Positions 45,078 to 54,466 of a stretch of DNA of 64,000 nt are shown one piece after another. The notes beneath the pieces are model-generated. The model ran no database searches. It had not been told where the DNA came from and saw only the letters and a program-made list of their open reading frames with translations. Every line of letters begins with the position of its first letter. Positions within the stretch are counted from its first letter, which is position 1. The stretch is from Shouchella clausii. Its GTDB lineage: Bacteria; Bacillota; Bacilli; Bacillales; Bacillaceae_D. A program made the position numbers and the translations under genes. The DNA is taken from the NCBI RefSeq assembly GCF_001598215.1, contig NZ_BCXJ01000002.1, positions 186,001 through 250,000 on the forward strand, written 5' to 3'.

Positions 45078-45701
45078 TCATGCATGCTTGTCTATCCTTG
45101 TTGGCACTGGCTTCGGCTGTCTACTATTCACAAGCACATGTTGGCGCCATTTCTCTAAAGCAATCGAAAAGACCAAAGCGGCTGTACTCATGGAGACGCT
45201 GATGGCAAATACGTCAAAAAACGCAAGCGATCCAAGCTCCATTCCTCCGTTAAGCCCATGGCGATACACATTCAAAAACAAGTCGCCGTAAAGGAGGCCA
45301 GTGGCTAACACAGCAGTACGGTTTGCTCTCCTTTTTATGATGAAAATCGTTAAAAGCACAGCGCCTGCAGACAGAAAACGGCCGTCAATGAGTAAAATAA
45401 CCGGGTCGACGCGAATCAATTCCTGTATGCCTATGTAGGTTGCCGCCACTAGTAAGCAGCAAACAGCTGGATACATGATTCCGGAGAACCTGAGCTTTCC
45501 TAGCTGTAAATAGCAGATCAATAGACTAAAAACATAGCCGATGCTTATTTGATTGCCTGAAACGATCACGTTCAAAGGAATAAAGCATAATAGCGCTAAA
45601 ATGCTTGCACACATCACTTGCCGCAGTTCATTTTTCGGCAACAAAAACGTCCCGGCAATCCAAGCAAGCCAGCCAAACCAATAAACAAATACACCGTCCA
45701 T
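45078..45701 (-). CDS. yphA: YphA-like membrane protein
   Basis: A 207-aa membrane protein with about six hydrophobic segments and a basic tail ending PKPVPTRIDKHA. The position between der and the S1-like gene is that of yphA in B. subtilis, and length and topology fit, but I cannot confirm by motif. Function unknown. Confidence 0.65.
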   Translation of the reverse strand: MDGVFVYWFGWLAWIAGTFLLPKNELRQVMCASILALLCFIPLNVIVSGNQISIGYVFSLLICYLQLGKLRFSGIMYPAVCCLLVAATYIGIQELIRVDPVILLIDGRFLSAGAVLLTIFIIKRRANRTAVLATGLLYGDLFLNVYRHGLNGGMELGSLAFFDVFAISVSMSTAALVFSIALEKWRQHVLVNSRQPKPVPTRIDKHA

Positions 45702-45752
45702 TTCTCATCACCTCATTGGACAGTATCGGCGCTTTCACCAACATTTAGACAT

Positions 45753-45785
45753 AAAAAAACCGGCGCAGCTCAACTTGCGCCGGTT
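45753..45785 (-). terminator. Terminator of the S1-like gene
   Basis: AACCGGCGCA pairs with TGCGCCGGTT (45776-45785) around a short loop, followed by TTTTTTTATG on the minus strand. It is separated from the stop codon at 45958 by a dispersed repeat. Confidence 0.83.
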
Positions 45786-45789
45786 CCCA

Positions 45790-45948
45790 ACTGTAGACAA
45801 TGCTCGCATCCTTCGTTGCTCACCTCGTTTTATGCTTTGGAACATTCGTTCCATGCGCACAAAAACCGTGGCTCATGGACATACGTTCTATTCGCATCTT
45901 CACTCGGTTTCGCTCCTCAGCTAACAAGCATTTTCGATCAATCTACAT
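45790..45948. repeat. Dispersed 3'-end repeat, copy 4 (longer variant)
   Basis: Starts ACTGTAGACAATGCTCGCATCC and contains CATACGTTCTATTCGCATCTTC and AACAAGCATTTTCGAT, all shared with copies 1 and 5. It holds about 30 extra bases in the middle, with a TTGGAACATTCGTTCCATG hairpin. It lies between the S1-like stop codon and its terminator. Confidence 0.8.
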
Positions 45949-45957
45949 GATCGTACG

Positions 45958-47112
45958 TTATTGGTCACGGTATTTTTTCAACTGATCGCCGATCATATCT
46001 CCAAGCGAGAAGCCAGAAGGCTCATCGTTGGCTGGCTTTTCATAGGCACGTGTTTCTTTTCGTTCTTGCTCTTCAGACGCTTCGCGAATGCTAAGAGATA
46101 CACGTCTGTCTGCTTCGCTAACATCGAGCACTTTTGCTTGTACTTGTTGCCCTTCTTCCAACACTTCTTGCGGCGTGCCAATATGGCGTTTGGAAATTTG
46201 CGAGATATGGACGAGTCCTTCCACCCCTGGTGCAATTTCCACAAAAGCGCCAAACGATACGAGGCGCTTCACTGTACCAGTAACTAGATCGCCAGCTGAA
46301 AATTTGCTTTCGATGTTTTCCCATGGGCCGGCTAGCATCTCTTTGATGGAGAGGGAAACGCGTTCGCTATCAGGATCAACGGAAAGCACTTTGACTTTTA
46401 CTTCTTGCCCTTCTGACAGCACATCTGACGGATGCTCGACACGCTCATGGGCAATTTGCGAAATATGGACGAGACCATCGACACCACCGACATCGACGAA
46501 AGCGCCAAAGCTGGTCAAGCGCTGAACCTTCCCTTCAACGACATCGCCAGCTGAAAGGGAAAGCAACACTTGCTTTTTCTTTTCTTCAATTTCATCATCA
46601 AGAACAGCCCGTTGTGATAGAATCAACTTATTGTTGTCTTTGTCAATTTCTGTCACTTTCAAACGCAATTGCTTGCCTTTGTAATCAGAAAAATCTTCAA
46701 CATAATGGCGTTCTACTAATGAAGCAGGAATAAATCCTCTTACGCCAACATCGACGACAAGGCCGCCTTTCACAACTTCTGCTACTTCTGCTTCAATAAC
46801 TTCGCCTTTTTCATACGCTGCCTCAAGTTGTTCCCATGCCTTTTCGGCTTGAACCGCTTTTTTCGACAAAATCAATTCATCATCTTCGACTTTTGTGACT
46901 TTCAGTTCTAATTCATCATCAACAGAGAGGACATCACTTGCCTTTTCTACATGCAGGCTCGACAATTCACTAATGGGCACGATGCCGTCTACTTTAAAGC
47001 CGACATCTACAAATGCCTGCTTGTCTTCAACTTTTGTTACTTTCCCTGTAACAATATCCCCTACAGAAAAAGATTTCATTTCATTCATGCCGTCATTCAT
47101 TTCTTCGACCAT
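45958..47112 (-). CDS. ypfD: Ribosomal protein S1 homologue (YpfD)
   Basis: A 384-aa RNA-binding protein with four S1 domains (about residues 15-85, 100-168, 185-255, 272-342). The third and fourth carry VDVGGVDGLVHISQIAHERV and VEIAPGVEGLVHISQISKRH (read piecewise). In Bacillus this homologue is not an essential ribosome component; its role is unclear. ATG 47112 follows AAGGAGGCAAAAG. It follows plsC after 92 nt. Confidence 0.93.
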   Translation of the reverse strand: MVEEMNDGMNEMKSFSVGDIVTGKVTKVEDKQAFVDVGFKVDGIVPISELSSLHVEKASDVLSVDDELELKVTKVEDDELILSKKAVQAEKAWEQLEAAYEKGEVIEAEVAEVVKGGLVVDVGVRGFIPASLVERHYVEDFSDYKGKQLRLKVTEIDKDNNKLILSQRAVLDDEIEEKKKQVLLSLSAGDVVEGKVQRLTSFGAFVDVGGVDGLVHISQIAHERVEHPSDVLSEGQEVKVKVLSVDPDSERVSLSIKEMLAGPWENIESKFSAGDLVTGTVKRLVSFGAFVEIAPGVEGLVHISQISKRHIGTPQEVLEEGQQVQAKVLDVSEADRRVSLSIREASEEQERKETRAYEKPANDEPSGFSLGDMIGDQLKKYRDQ

Positions 47113-47204
47113 TGACTTTTGCCTCCTTCAATCCGGCAACGCCGGGCATCTTGCGTTTTTTTATAAACAGCCTCCAATGTTTCTAAGAACGAATGAAGGA
47201 CGTT

Positions 47205-47795
47205 TTATGATAAATCTTGATATTGATCCTTCAGCTTTTGAATTTCATCCATGATGAGTTCAGTGACTTCCTTTGCTGAAGTGCGGTTCGCCCGGTGCTC
47301 TTCCATAGAGATTGGCTTTCCATAAACGAGTGTAACACGGCCCCTCATTTTGTAAGGACCAATAATGGCACAGGGGACAACATGGGCGCTACTTTTTAAA
47401 GCAAAAAAACCAGCGCCCGACAGCCCCTTTCCGATCTCACCGGTTTTAGAGCGCGTTCCTTCTGGAAAGATGCCTACCATGTCCCCAGATTTTAAAATAT
47501 CTAAAGAAGTGCGGAGCGATTGTTTATCGCCACCGGCGCGATTGACTGGGAAAGCGCCTAGTTTTCTCAGCAGCGTTTTCAAAACAGGTACTTTAAACAG
47601 CTCTTTTTTAGCCATGTAACGTACTGGCCGTTTTATATAGGCACCTAGCAAAGGCGGATCATTGTTGCTAATATGGTTTGCACATAGCAACACTGCACCT
47701 TTGTCTGGAATGTTTTCTTTCCCGTAAATACGAACTTTGAACAGCGCATTTAAGTAGAGGCGGCAAACGGCTTGTCCAAATTGATAGAGAGTCAT
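47205..47795 (-). CDS. plsC: 1-acyl-sn-glycerol-3-phosphate acyltransferase
   Basis: Acylates lysophosphatidic acid to phosphatidic acid. The 196-aa protein has motif I ANHISNNDPP (about residue 39), AFPVNRAGGDKQSL near 77 and motif III IFPEGTRSKTGEIG near 112. It overlaps cmk by 4 nt as in other bacilli, so both should be coexpressed. Confidence 0.92.
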   Translation of the reverse strand: MTLYQFGQAVCRLYLNALFKVRIYGKENIPDKGAVLLCANHISNNDPPLLGAYIKRPVRYMAKKELFKVPVLKTLLRKLGAFPVNRAGGDKQSLRTSLDILKSGDMVGIFPEGTRSKTGEIGKGLSGAGFFALKSSAHVVPCAIIGPYKMRGRVTLVYGKPISMEEHRANRTSAKEVTELIMDEIQKLKDQYQDLS

Positions 47796-48469
47796 TGGCG
47801 CGAATGCTCCTTTACTAAATCAAGAATCGCCTCAACGACTTCATCAATTCCCATGCTGGTCGTGTCGACGACTTGCGCGTCTGCCGCCTGCTTAAGGGGG
47901 GCGATCGCTCGAGTTGAATCCAATTCATCGCGTTTAGCAATGTCTTTTTTTAGTTGTTCGAAGTCCGACGGGAGCCCTTTTTCCAATTGCTCAAGATGGC
48001 GGCGCCGAGCCCGTTCTTCGACTGAAGCAGTCAAAAACACTTTTACATTGGCATCTGGGAGGACATGGGTCCCAATATCGCGTCCGTCTAGTACGGCGTT
48101 TTTCGATTTGGCAAGCTCCTGCTGCATCGCCGTCATGCCTTCCCGTACTTCCCGGTGGCTCGCTACGAGCGACACATTGCTGTTCACTTCGGCTGTACGA
48201 ATCGCAGCCGTAATGTCAGCGCCGTTCCAGAAAACAGCCGTCCCTTCATTTGATGACTCCAAACGCAGCTCGCTCTTCTCTAGGAGCTTGCCGAGCGCTT
48301 CCCCATCATGCAAATCAATACCCTCAGCTAACGCCGAAAAGGTGATCGCCCGATACATGGCCCCAGTATCAATATATAGAAAGCCTAACTTTTCAGCTGT
48401 TTTTTTGGCCACTGTGCTTTTCCCGGCGCCAGCAGGACCATCAATTGCCACATTAAATCCTTTTGCCAT
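47792..48469 (-). CDS. cmk: Cytidylate kinase
   Basis: Phosphorylates CMP and dCMP with ATP. The 225-aa protein has the P-loop DGPAGAGKSTVAKK near residue 9, IDTGAMYRAIT near 33 and DGRDIGTHVLPDA near 103. ATG 48469 starts the family region (AKGFNVAIDGPAGAGKS); the ribosome-binding site AGGAAAG lies somewhat far upstream. Confidence 0.95.
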   Translation of the reverse strand: MAKGFNVAIDGPAGAGKSTVAKKTAEKLGFLYIDTGAMYRAITFSALAEGIDLHDGEALGKLLEKSELRLESSNEGTAVFWNGADITAAIRTAEVNSNVSLVASHREVREGMTAMQQELAKSKNAVLDGRDIGTHVLPDANVKVFLTASVEERARRRHLEQLEKGLPSDFEQLKKDIAKRDELDSTRAIAPLKQAADAQVVDTTSMGIDEVVEAILDLVKEHSRQ

Positions 48470-48602
48470 AAATTCACAACACTTTCCTGCATTCTCTTTC
48501 TTACGATACGACAAAGCAGCAGACTTTTCAATCCTAACGTTCACTTCCCGTATCTTTCTTTTTATTATCTCATAATTTGCATAAATGGCAAGCACGAGAC
48601 GA

Positions 48603-48631
48603 AAAAAAGGCTCCCCTTTTCGAGAGCCTTC
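48603..48631 (-). terminator. Terminator of the sleB-ypeB operon
   Basis: AAGGCTCCCC pairs loosely with GAGAGCCTT (core AAGGCTC with GAGCCTT) and is followed by TTTTTTTCG on the minus strand. It lies 5 nt past the ypeB stop. Confidence 0.78.
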
Positions 48632-48635
48632 TGAA

Positions 48636-49979
48636 TTAATATTCTGGTTCTGAATCCTTCATTCGTTCGACTTTTTCTTCTTCGCCTGTCAACGCATTAA
48701 TGAAAATTCGGTATGTGTCGTTATCTCTCGTTCCGTAAAATTCATAAACAAACACTTCTTCATTAATGTCATTTTCAATAACGGCAAGATGGTCTTCTTG
48801 AATTTCGACATGTTTATTGACTTTGGTTTGCGCCTCTTCTTTCGTCAATTTTGGTTCTGGGATTTGCCTGTCTTCTTGATGGTGGATCAGATGGCCACGT
48901 CCGACATAGGATATAACGTCCCCGTCATCTAAAGCCACTTCAATCATGACGTTATCCGGGTATATGCGTACTCCGTCTTGGACATAGGCGAATTCGAGGA
49001 CGCCGATGTTGTCGTATTGCGTGCTTTCAACAAGCTGCATGCCTTCTTTGCCACCACGTTCGAGAAAGCTCTGCGCTTTATTGACCGCTTCATTCAAACT
49101 GATTTTCGCTTTATCGATTTGCCGGTCTTGCATAAACCAAATCGGTTCGCCACCTTCAACGCTCATATCCATGTCATAGTGGGCTTGGTTATCAGGGTCA
49201 TCAATTAAAAGAGAATAAGCTGGATATTCTAGTGCTTTTGGTGAGTCGTTGATTTGCACGCTCGTGCCTTCGCCTAATTTTAAATAATCAAGCGCCCGTT
49301 GCTTTGCTTCCTCTTTTGAAATCTTTTCTTTTCCTGCCAGCGCCTCTTTCAACTCACCATTTAAGTTGCGGATAGCTGAATCCGTTGCACCCCATTCTAC
49401 TTCGCTAAAACCTTGAACCGATTTATTTAATCTTTCAAAGTGGCCTGCAACCGATGATTGGGATGGCTCGTTTTCTTGCTGTTCATCATTTTGAGCCAGC
49501 CATTGCATGTCTCCTTGCATAACAGTTGCCTGTGTTTTTCTCATTGATTCCCTAATAGAACTAGCTTGCTCGTACAATTGGGCCAATGTCTCATATTCTT
49601 TGTCCGTAAGCGGCTCGTTGTTTAAGTCACGGACAGATGTACGGTAGGCAAAATCGCCGATTTTAAACAAATATTTTTCCGTGTCGTCCATATTTAACTC
49701 TTGAACAGGCAGTTCAGCCAAACTTTTCTCAGCAAGGCTCGTCACCCGCCAAACATCAGCCAGTGAAGGCGTCAATTGCCTTTGTGTGTTCATCGCAAGT
49801 GTCTTGCCAAGCTCGTCTTCAATTTGGTCAATATGGTAAGTCAAATCATGAAATGCCCGCTGATACGTATTGTTCGCTGTAATTTGCAGCTGGTCTTTTT
49901 CTTGCTTTTGCTGGTAGCCCCAAACGCCTGTGCCTACTACTGCAACAGCCAAAGCAGCGATTAAAAGATTGCGAAACAT
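48636..49979 (-). CDS. ypeB: Germination protein YpeB
   Basis: Partner that stabilises SleB in the dormant spore. The 447-aa protein has an N-terminal membrane segment (LLIAALAVAVVGTGVWGY), a long helical region to about residue 210 and PepSY-type domains after that, e.g. KISLNEAVNKAQSFLERGG near 300. ATG 49979 lies 18 nt after sleB. The family length fits. Confidence 0.94.
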   Translation of the reverse strand: MFRNLLIAALAVAVVGTGVWGYQQKQEKDQLQITANNTYQRAFHDLTYHIDQIEDELGKTLAMNTQRQLTPSLADVWRVTSLAEKSLAELPVQELNMDDTEKYLFKIGDFAYRTSVRDLNNEPLTDKEYETLAQLYEQASSIRESMRKTQATVMQGDMQWLAQNDEQQENEPSQSSVAGHFERLNKSVQGFSEVEWGATDSAIRNLNGELKEALAGKEKISKEEAKQRALDYLKLGEGTSVQINDSPKALEYPAYSLLIDDPDNQAHYDMDMSVEGGEPIWFMQDRQIDKAKISLNEAVNKAQSFLERGGKEGMQLVESTQYDNIGVLEFAYVQDGVRIYPDNVMIEVALDDGDVISYVGRGHLIHHQEDRQIPEPKLTKEEAQTKVNKHVEIQEDHLAVIENDINEEVFVYEFYGTRDNDTYRIFINALTGEEEKVERMKDSEPEY

Positions 49980-49997
49980 GCAAATAGCACCTCCGTT

Positions 49998-50891
49998 TTA
50001 ATAGCAGAAAATATGTTTGCCAATCCGCTTAATTTGTGGCCGTGACCAAATCCATCCTGATGTCGCTGTATCTGGATTGAAATAATAAAGCGCATTGTTG
50101 GTCGGGTCTTGCCCATTTAACGCATCAAGCACAGCTTGCCTTGCCGTTTCATCTGTGCCTAAATTGATTTGCCCATCAGCTACCGCCGTAAAAGCGCGGT
50201 CTTCATATATGACTCCAGCGACTGTATCTGGGAAAGTCGCCGAATTTAGACGGTTGACAATCACTGCTGCCACCGCGACTTGTCCTTCATAAGGCTCACC
50301 ACGGGCCTCGCCATACACTGCCTGAGCCATCAGTTGAATATCATTTGATGAATAGCCTGAAGGCACATTGTTTGCTTTTTCGATAATTGGTTCTTGTTCA
50401 TTTCCAGTATCAGGCTGATTCGGAGCTGGCTGCTGTGTCTCGCCACCCTTTCCTGCTTCCTTTTTTTGTTTGCCTTGCTTGTCTGCAGAACCTTTTGGCC
50501 CTTTCTGGATGTCTTTCGATGTACCGCCATAGTGGGAAAACTTCCTGCCCTCGTTCAGTGCTTTTGTCACAAATGCTTTATCATAATCGGTTGTGCTTGC
50601 CAGCTTTGCTTTCATGTCGTCTCCAACCAATCCATCAATTTCAAGCCCATATTCGTACTGGTAATGCCGCACAGCCCAGTACGTCCCCCAACCGAAAACA
50701 CCGTCAATTTTTCCATTATAATACCCTACATACTGCAAACGAGATTGCAATTCGACGACATCGTCGCCTGTCGCCCCTTTTTGAATGACTTGGTCACTAA
50801 AGGCATCAACCATTTCGTTGTTAAAAAAAAGAACCGCAAACGCTAAAATTGCACCTAGAAGGCACCGAGCGATTCGCTTTGTTCGAAACAT
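49998..50891 (-). CDS. sleB: Spore cortex-lytic enzyme SleB
   Basis: Lytic transglycosylase that degrades cortex peptidoglycan at germination. The 297-aa protein has a signal peptide, a peptidoglycan-binding domain (about residues 32-95, VVELQSRLQYVGYYNGKIDG), a lysine- and glycine-rich linker (about 120-165), and the hydrolase_2 catalytic domain (about 180-297) with the Glu in VYGEARGEPYEGQ. ATG 50891 follows AAGGAGGAACGAATAT. Confidence 0.95.
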   Translation of the reverse strand: MFRTKRIARCLLGAILAFAVLFFNNEMVDAFSDQVIQKGATGDDVVELQSRLQYVGYYNGKIDGVFGWGTYWAVRHYQYEYGLEIDGLVGDDMKAKLASTTDYDKAFVTKALNEGRKFSHYGGTSKDIQKGPKGSADKQGKQKKEAGKGGETQQPAPNQPDTGNEQEPIIEKANNVPSGYSSNDIQLMAQAVYGEARGEPYEGQVAVAAVIVNRLNSATFPDTVAGVIYEDRAFTAVADGQINLGTDETARQAVLDALNGQDPTNNALYYFNPDTATSGWIWSRPQIKRIGKHIFCY

Positions 50892-50973
50892 ATATTCGTT
50901 CCTCCTTATGCCCACTTATAGTGGGGAAATTGGTCTACTGCTAGTCTTTGTTTTGCTGGGGTGTTTTTATGCA

Positions 50974-51018
50974 CAAAAAAACAGACGCAAATCGCTTTCG
51001 CTCATTTGCGTCTGTTTT
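50974..51018 (-). terminator. Terminator of the metI-yitJ-metH operon
   Basis: AAAACAGACGCAAAT (about 50977-50991) pairs with ATTTGCGTCTGTTTT (51004-51018), with a T-run on the minus strand. The stem begins two bases past the metH stop. Confidence 0.85.
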
Positions 51019-51019
51019 C

Positions 51020-54000
51020 TTATAAGCTCGCCACATTAAAATAACGGGCTTCAGGGTGAGAAAATACAAGCGCAGTGACAGATGCTTCTGGTTCCATCAT
51101 GTACCCATCGGTCAATTCCATACCAATTTTTTCTGGACGAAGCAATTGAAACAGCTTGGCTTGATCTTCTAAATTTGGACAGGCGGGATAGCCAAACGAT
51201 ACACGAATGCCTTGGTACTTCGCTGCAAAACGGTCGCTCATTGTAAAATCAGCACCATCTGGAAACCCCCAACGATCACGCATTTGCTCGTGAACACGTT
51301 CCGCCAACCCCTCAGCTGTTTCTAATGCAGCAGCTTGGATCAAATGGCTATACAAATAATCACCTTTTGCTTTTGCCGCCTCTGCTGCCTCACGCACTCC
51401 AGCTCCAGCGGTAACCGCTAAAAACCCAACATAATCGGTCCCTTCGCCAAAAGGACGGACATAATCTGCTAAGCACAAGAACGGAGCGTGGGGTTGCCGG
51501 GGAAAAGCAAAGCGTTCTAGCTCACGGCCAACGTCATAAGGATCAAAAATCACTAAATCATCGCCATCGGCATTTGCAGGAAAGAAACGGTACATCGCAT
51601 TCGCCTGTAACGTTTTCTTCGTCTTCGCCTCTTGGAAAAAAGCATCGACTTGCGCTTTTAGCCTAGTAGTGCGTTGGTCTTTTTCAGCAAGCAGGCGGCT
51701 CACTTTCCCTTTGATGCCAAGATGACGGCCAAGAAGCATTTGCATATTGACATATGGGTAAATATGGTCGATTTTATAATCGCGGATCATATGCTCATCA
51801 AGGTCCGTTGGTTCAAAGACAGCGTGATGATGGGCGATATCCGACTTTGCCCTCTTAGTAAGCGTCGGCGCTTTCGTTTTTCGCTGCTCGTTAAACTCCG
51901 CTTTTTGTTGTCTTGCCGTGGCCAGCTCACGTGTAAGTTCATCTCGTCCTTCTGAAGTTGTAAGACGATTGGCAAGTTCCAAACCGTTCATTGCATCTTT
52001 TGCATAAACGACTAATCCTTCGTATTCAGGAGCAATCCGTGTATCCGTAAATTTTTTCGTTAAAGCGGCGCCACCAACAAGAATCGGGATGTCCACATGT
52101 TGTTGCCGTAAGTCTTGCGCAGTTAACACCATTTGCTGGGCGGACTTAACAAGCAACCCTGACAACCCAATCGCTGTTGGCTGTTCTTTTTTAATTGCCT
52201 CTAACAATTCATTAGAGGTAACTTTAATCCCTAAATTGACGATAGAGAAGCCATTATTGCTCAAAATAATGTCGACAAGATTTTTGCCGATGTCATGAAC
52301 ATCTCCCTTAACCGTCGCAAGCAAGATCTTGCCTTTCCCTTGTTCTTGTTCGCTTTTTTCCATATGTGGTTCGAGATAAGCAACCGCCGCTTTCATGACT
52401 TCTGCACTTTGCAACACTTCTGCAACGATTAATTCATTGGCGTTAAACAACCGGCCAACTTCATCCATGCCCGCCATCAGCGGTCCATTTATAATGGCAA
52501 GCGGCGTGTCATACAGACGCAAAGCTTCGGCTAAGTCTGTCTCAAGTCGTTCTTTTGTCCCTTCGACAATATAGGCAGCGAGCCTCTCGTCTAAAGACAT
52601 GTTTGCATACTCGACTTTTTTCTCGGTTTTCTTCCCGCGATAAAAAGCAGTAAACGCGGCCAAATGGGCATCGTTGGTTTGAAACAACAGCCGATCGGCT
52701 AGCTGTTTCTCCTCCTCAGGAATGCTCGCGTAACGTTCTAGCTTTTCGGTATTGACAATTGCATAATCAAGTCCTGCTTGCGTACAATGATACAAAAAGA
52801 CTGCGTTTAATACTTCACGTCCAACTGGAGGAAGACCAAAGGAGACATTCGAGACTCCTAAAATCGTTAAGCATTGGGGCAGCTCTTTTTTTATAAGGGC
52901 AATCCCTTCGACAGTTGCTGCTGCCGAACCGATGTATTGTTCATCTCCTGTTCCTACAGGAAACACAAGCGGATCAAAAATGATGTCATGAGGGGGAATG
53001 TTGTATTTTTCGGTTAACAGCTTATACGACCGCTTCGCAACGGCCAATTTCCTTTCTGCTGTAACAGCCATGCCTGTTTCATCAATTGTTCCCACTACAA
53101 TGGCAGCGCCATATTTTTTCACGAGTGGCAGCACTGCGGCAAACCGCTCTTCGCCATCTTCTAAGTTGATGGAGTTAATAATTGCCTTCCCTTGGGAATA
53201 GGTAAGCGCTCGTTCTATGACAGCTTCATCGGTAGAATCAATCATTAGCGGCACTTTGACTTTGTTAACCACATAGTTCAGAAAAGCAGCCATGTCCTCT
53301 CGCTCATTCCGATCTGGATCTGCTAAGCAAATATCTATGACGTGTGCCCCACGCTTCACTTGAGCTCTAGCGATTTCCGACGCTTGTTCATATTCCCCTT
53401 CTTCAATCAGGCGCTTAAATTTCCGTGAGCCAATCACATTTGTACGTTCTCCAACAAAAAGCGGTCGCATTGAGTCGTCATACAACAACGGTTCAATCCC
53501 TGATACAGCATGGGTTTGACGTGTTTTTGCCTTGCGAGGCGGATACTTCTTGATTACTTCAACCATTTTTTTAATGTGGGCAGGGGTCGTGCCGCAGCAG
53601 CCGCCAACCACATTTAGCCAACCTTTGGCGGCAAATCCTTCAAGTTTTTTCACGAGCGAATCTGGCGTCTCGTGGTAGACACCATCTTCATCAGGCAACC
53701 CAGCATTTGGGTAACAGCTCACATTCGGTTCAGCAAGTTCTGCGAGAGAGCGAATGTAATCACGCATGAACTCCGGCCCAGTCGCGCAATTTAAGCCGAC
53801 AACCGCTGGCTTCATATGTTCAAGCGACAAATAAAAAGCCTCCACCGTCTGTCCCGCCAACGTCGTGCCCATCGGTTCAATCGTCCCTGACACCATTAGC
53901 GGTAATCTCCGGCCGGTACGTCTAAATGCCTCGCTCATTCCTAGATACGCTGCTTTAACATTGCGCATATCTTGGCTTGTTTCCAGCAACAAAACGTCAC

Positions 54001-54466
54001 AGCCCCCGTCAATTAAAGCGCGCGCTTGTTCTTCGTACGCTTCGGTTAGTTCATGGAATGTAGTCCCGCCTGTTACAGACAATGACTTTGTCGTCGGACC
54101 CATCGCTCCAGCAACAAAACGAGGTTTTCCCGATTTTGAAGCGTGATCAGCCTCCATTCGTGCTAGTCGAGCTGCTTCCTTGCTAAGATCATAGGCTAAA
54201 TGGGCAAGGCCGTAATCGGCAAGAACGATGCTCGTTGAGCCGAACGTATTGGTGGAAATAATGTCTGCCCCTGCCTCTAAATATTTTTTATAAATTTCAG
54301 ATACAATATGGGGCGCTGTTTGATTTAAATATTCATTGCAGCCTTCATATGCTTCCCCACCAAAATCGGCTGCGGTCAAGTTCGCTTCTTGCAACATCGT
54401 CCCCATTGCTCCGTCTAGCACAAGGATCGATTGCTTTAATTGCTTTTCAAATAGAGATTCTGTCAT
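51020..54466 (-). CDS. metH: Cobalamin-dependent methionine synthase
   Basis: Transfers the methyl group of methyl-tetrahydrofolate to homocysteine via cobalamin. The 1148-aa protein shows all four modules: homocysteine domain with GGCCGTTPAHI near residue 290; pterin domain VIGSRKFKRLIEEGEYEQA near 345; cobalamin domain with DVHDIGKNLVD near 725 (His ligand); and the SAM-dependent reactivation domain with IGMELTDGYMMEPEAS near 1115. The organism therefore makes or imports B12. B. subtilis lacks this gene. It overlaps yitJ by 4 nt. Confidence 0.96.
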   Translation of the reverse strand: MTESLFEKQLKQSILVLDGAMGTMLQEANLTAADFGGEAYEGCNEYLNQTAPHIVSEIYKKYLEAGADIISTNTFGSTSIVLADYGLAHLAYDLSKEAARLARMEADHASKSGKPRFVAGAMGPTTKSLSVTGGTTFHELTEAYEEQARALIDGGCDVLLLETSQDMRNVKAAYLGMSEAFRRTGRRLPLMVSGTIEPMGTTLAGQTVEAFYLSLEHMKPAVVGLNCATGPEFMRDYIRSLAELAEPNVSCYPNAGLPDEDGVYHETPDSLVKKLEGFAAKGWLNVVGGCCGTTPAHIKKMVEVIKKYPPRKAKTRQTHAVSGIEPLLYDDSMRPLFVGERTNVIGSRKFKRLIEEGEYEQASEIARAQVKRGAHVIDICLADPDRNEREDMAAFLNYVVNKVKVPLMIDSTDEAVIERALTYSQGKAIINSINLEDGEERFAAVLPLVKKYGAAIVVGTIDETGMAVTAERKLAVAKRSYKLLTEKYNIPPHDIIFDPLVFPVGTGDEQYIGSAAATVEGIALIKKELPQCLTILGVSNVSFGLPPVGREVLNAVFLYHCTQAGLDYAIVNTEKLERYASIPEEEKQLADRLLFQTNDAHLAAFTAFYRGKKTEKKVEYANMSLDERLAAYIVEGTKERLETDLAEALRLYDTPLAIINGPLMAGMDEVGRLFNANELIVAEVLQSAEVMKAAVAYLEPHMEKSEQEQGKGKILLATVKGDVHDIGKNLVDIILSNNGFSIVNLGIKVTSNELLEAIKKEQPTAIGLSGLLVKSAQQMVLTAQDLRQQHVDIPILVGGAALTKKFTDTRIAPEYEGLVVYAKDAMNGLELANRLTTSEGRDELTRELATARQQKAEFNEQRKTKAPTLTKRAKSDIAHHHAVFEPTDLDEHMIRDYKIDHIYPYVNMQMLLGRHLGIKGKVSRLLAEKDQRTTRLKAQVDAFFQEAKTKKTLQANAMYRFFPANADGDDLVIFDPYDVGRELERFAFPRQPHAPFLCLADYVRPFGEGTDYVGFLAVTAGAGVREAAEAAKAKGDYLYSHLIQAAALETAEGLAERVHEQMRDRWGFPDGADFTMSDRFAAKYQGIRVSFGYPACPNLEDQAKLFQLLRPEKIGMELTDGYMMEPEASVTALVFSHPEARYFNVASL

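Noticed and set aside
47772-48575. Plus-strand frame of 267 codons antisense to cmk and plsC
   Set aside because: It mirrors cmk exactly, is rich in Ser, Ala and Thr as expected for an antisense shadow, and lacks a ribosome-binding site.
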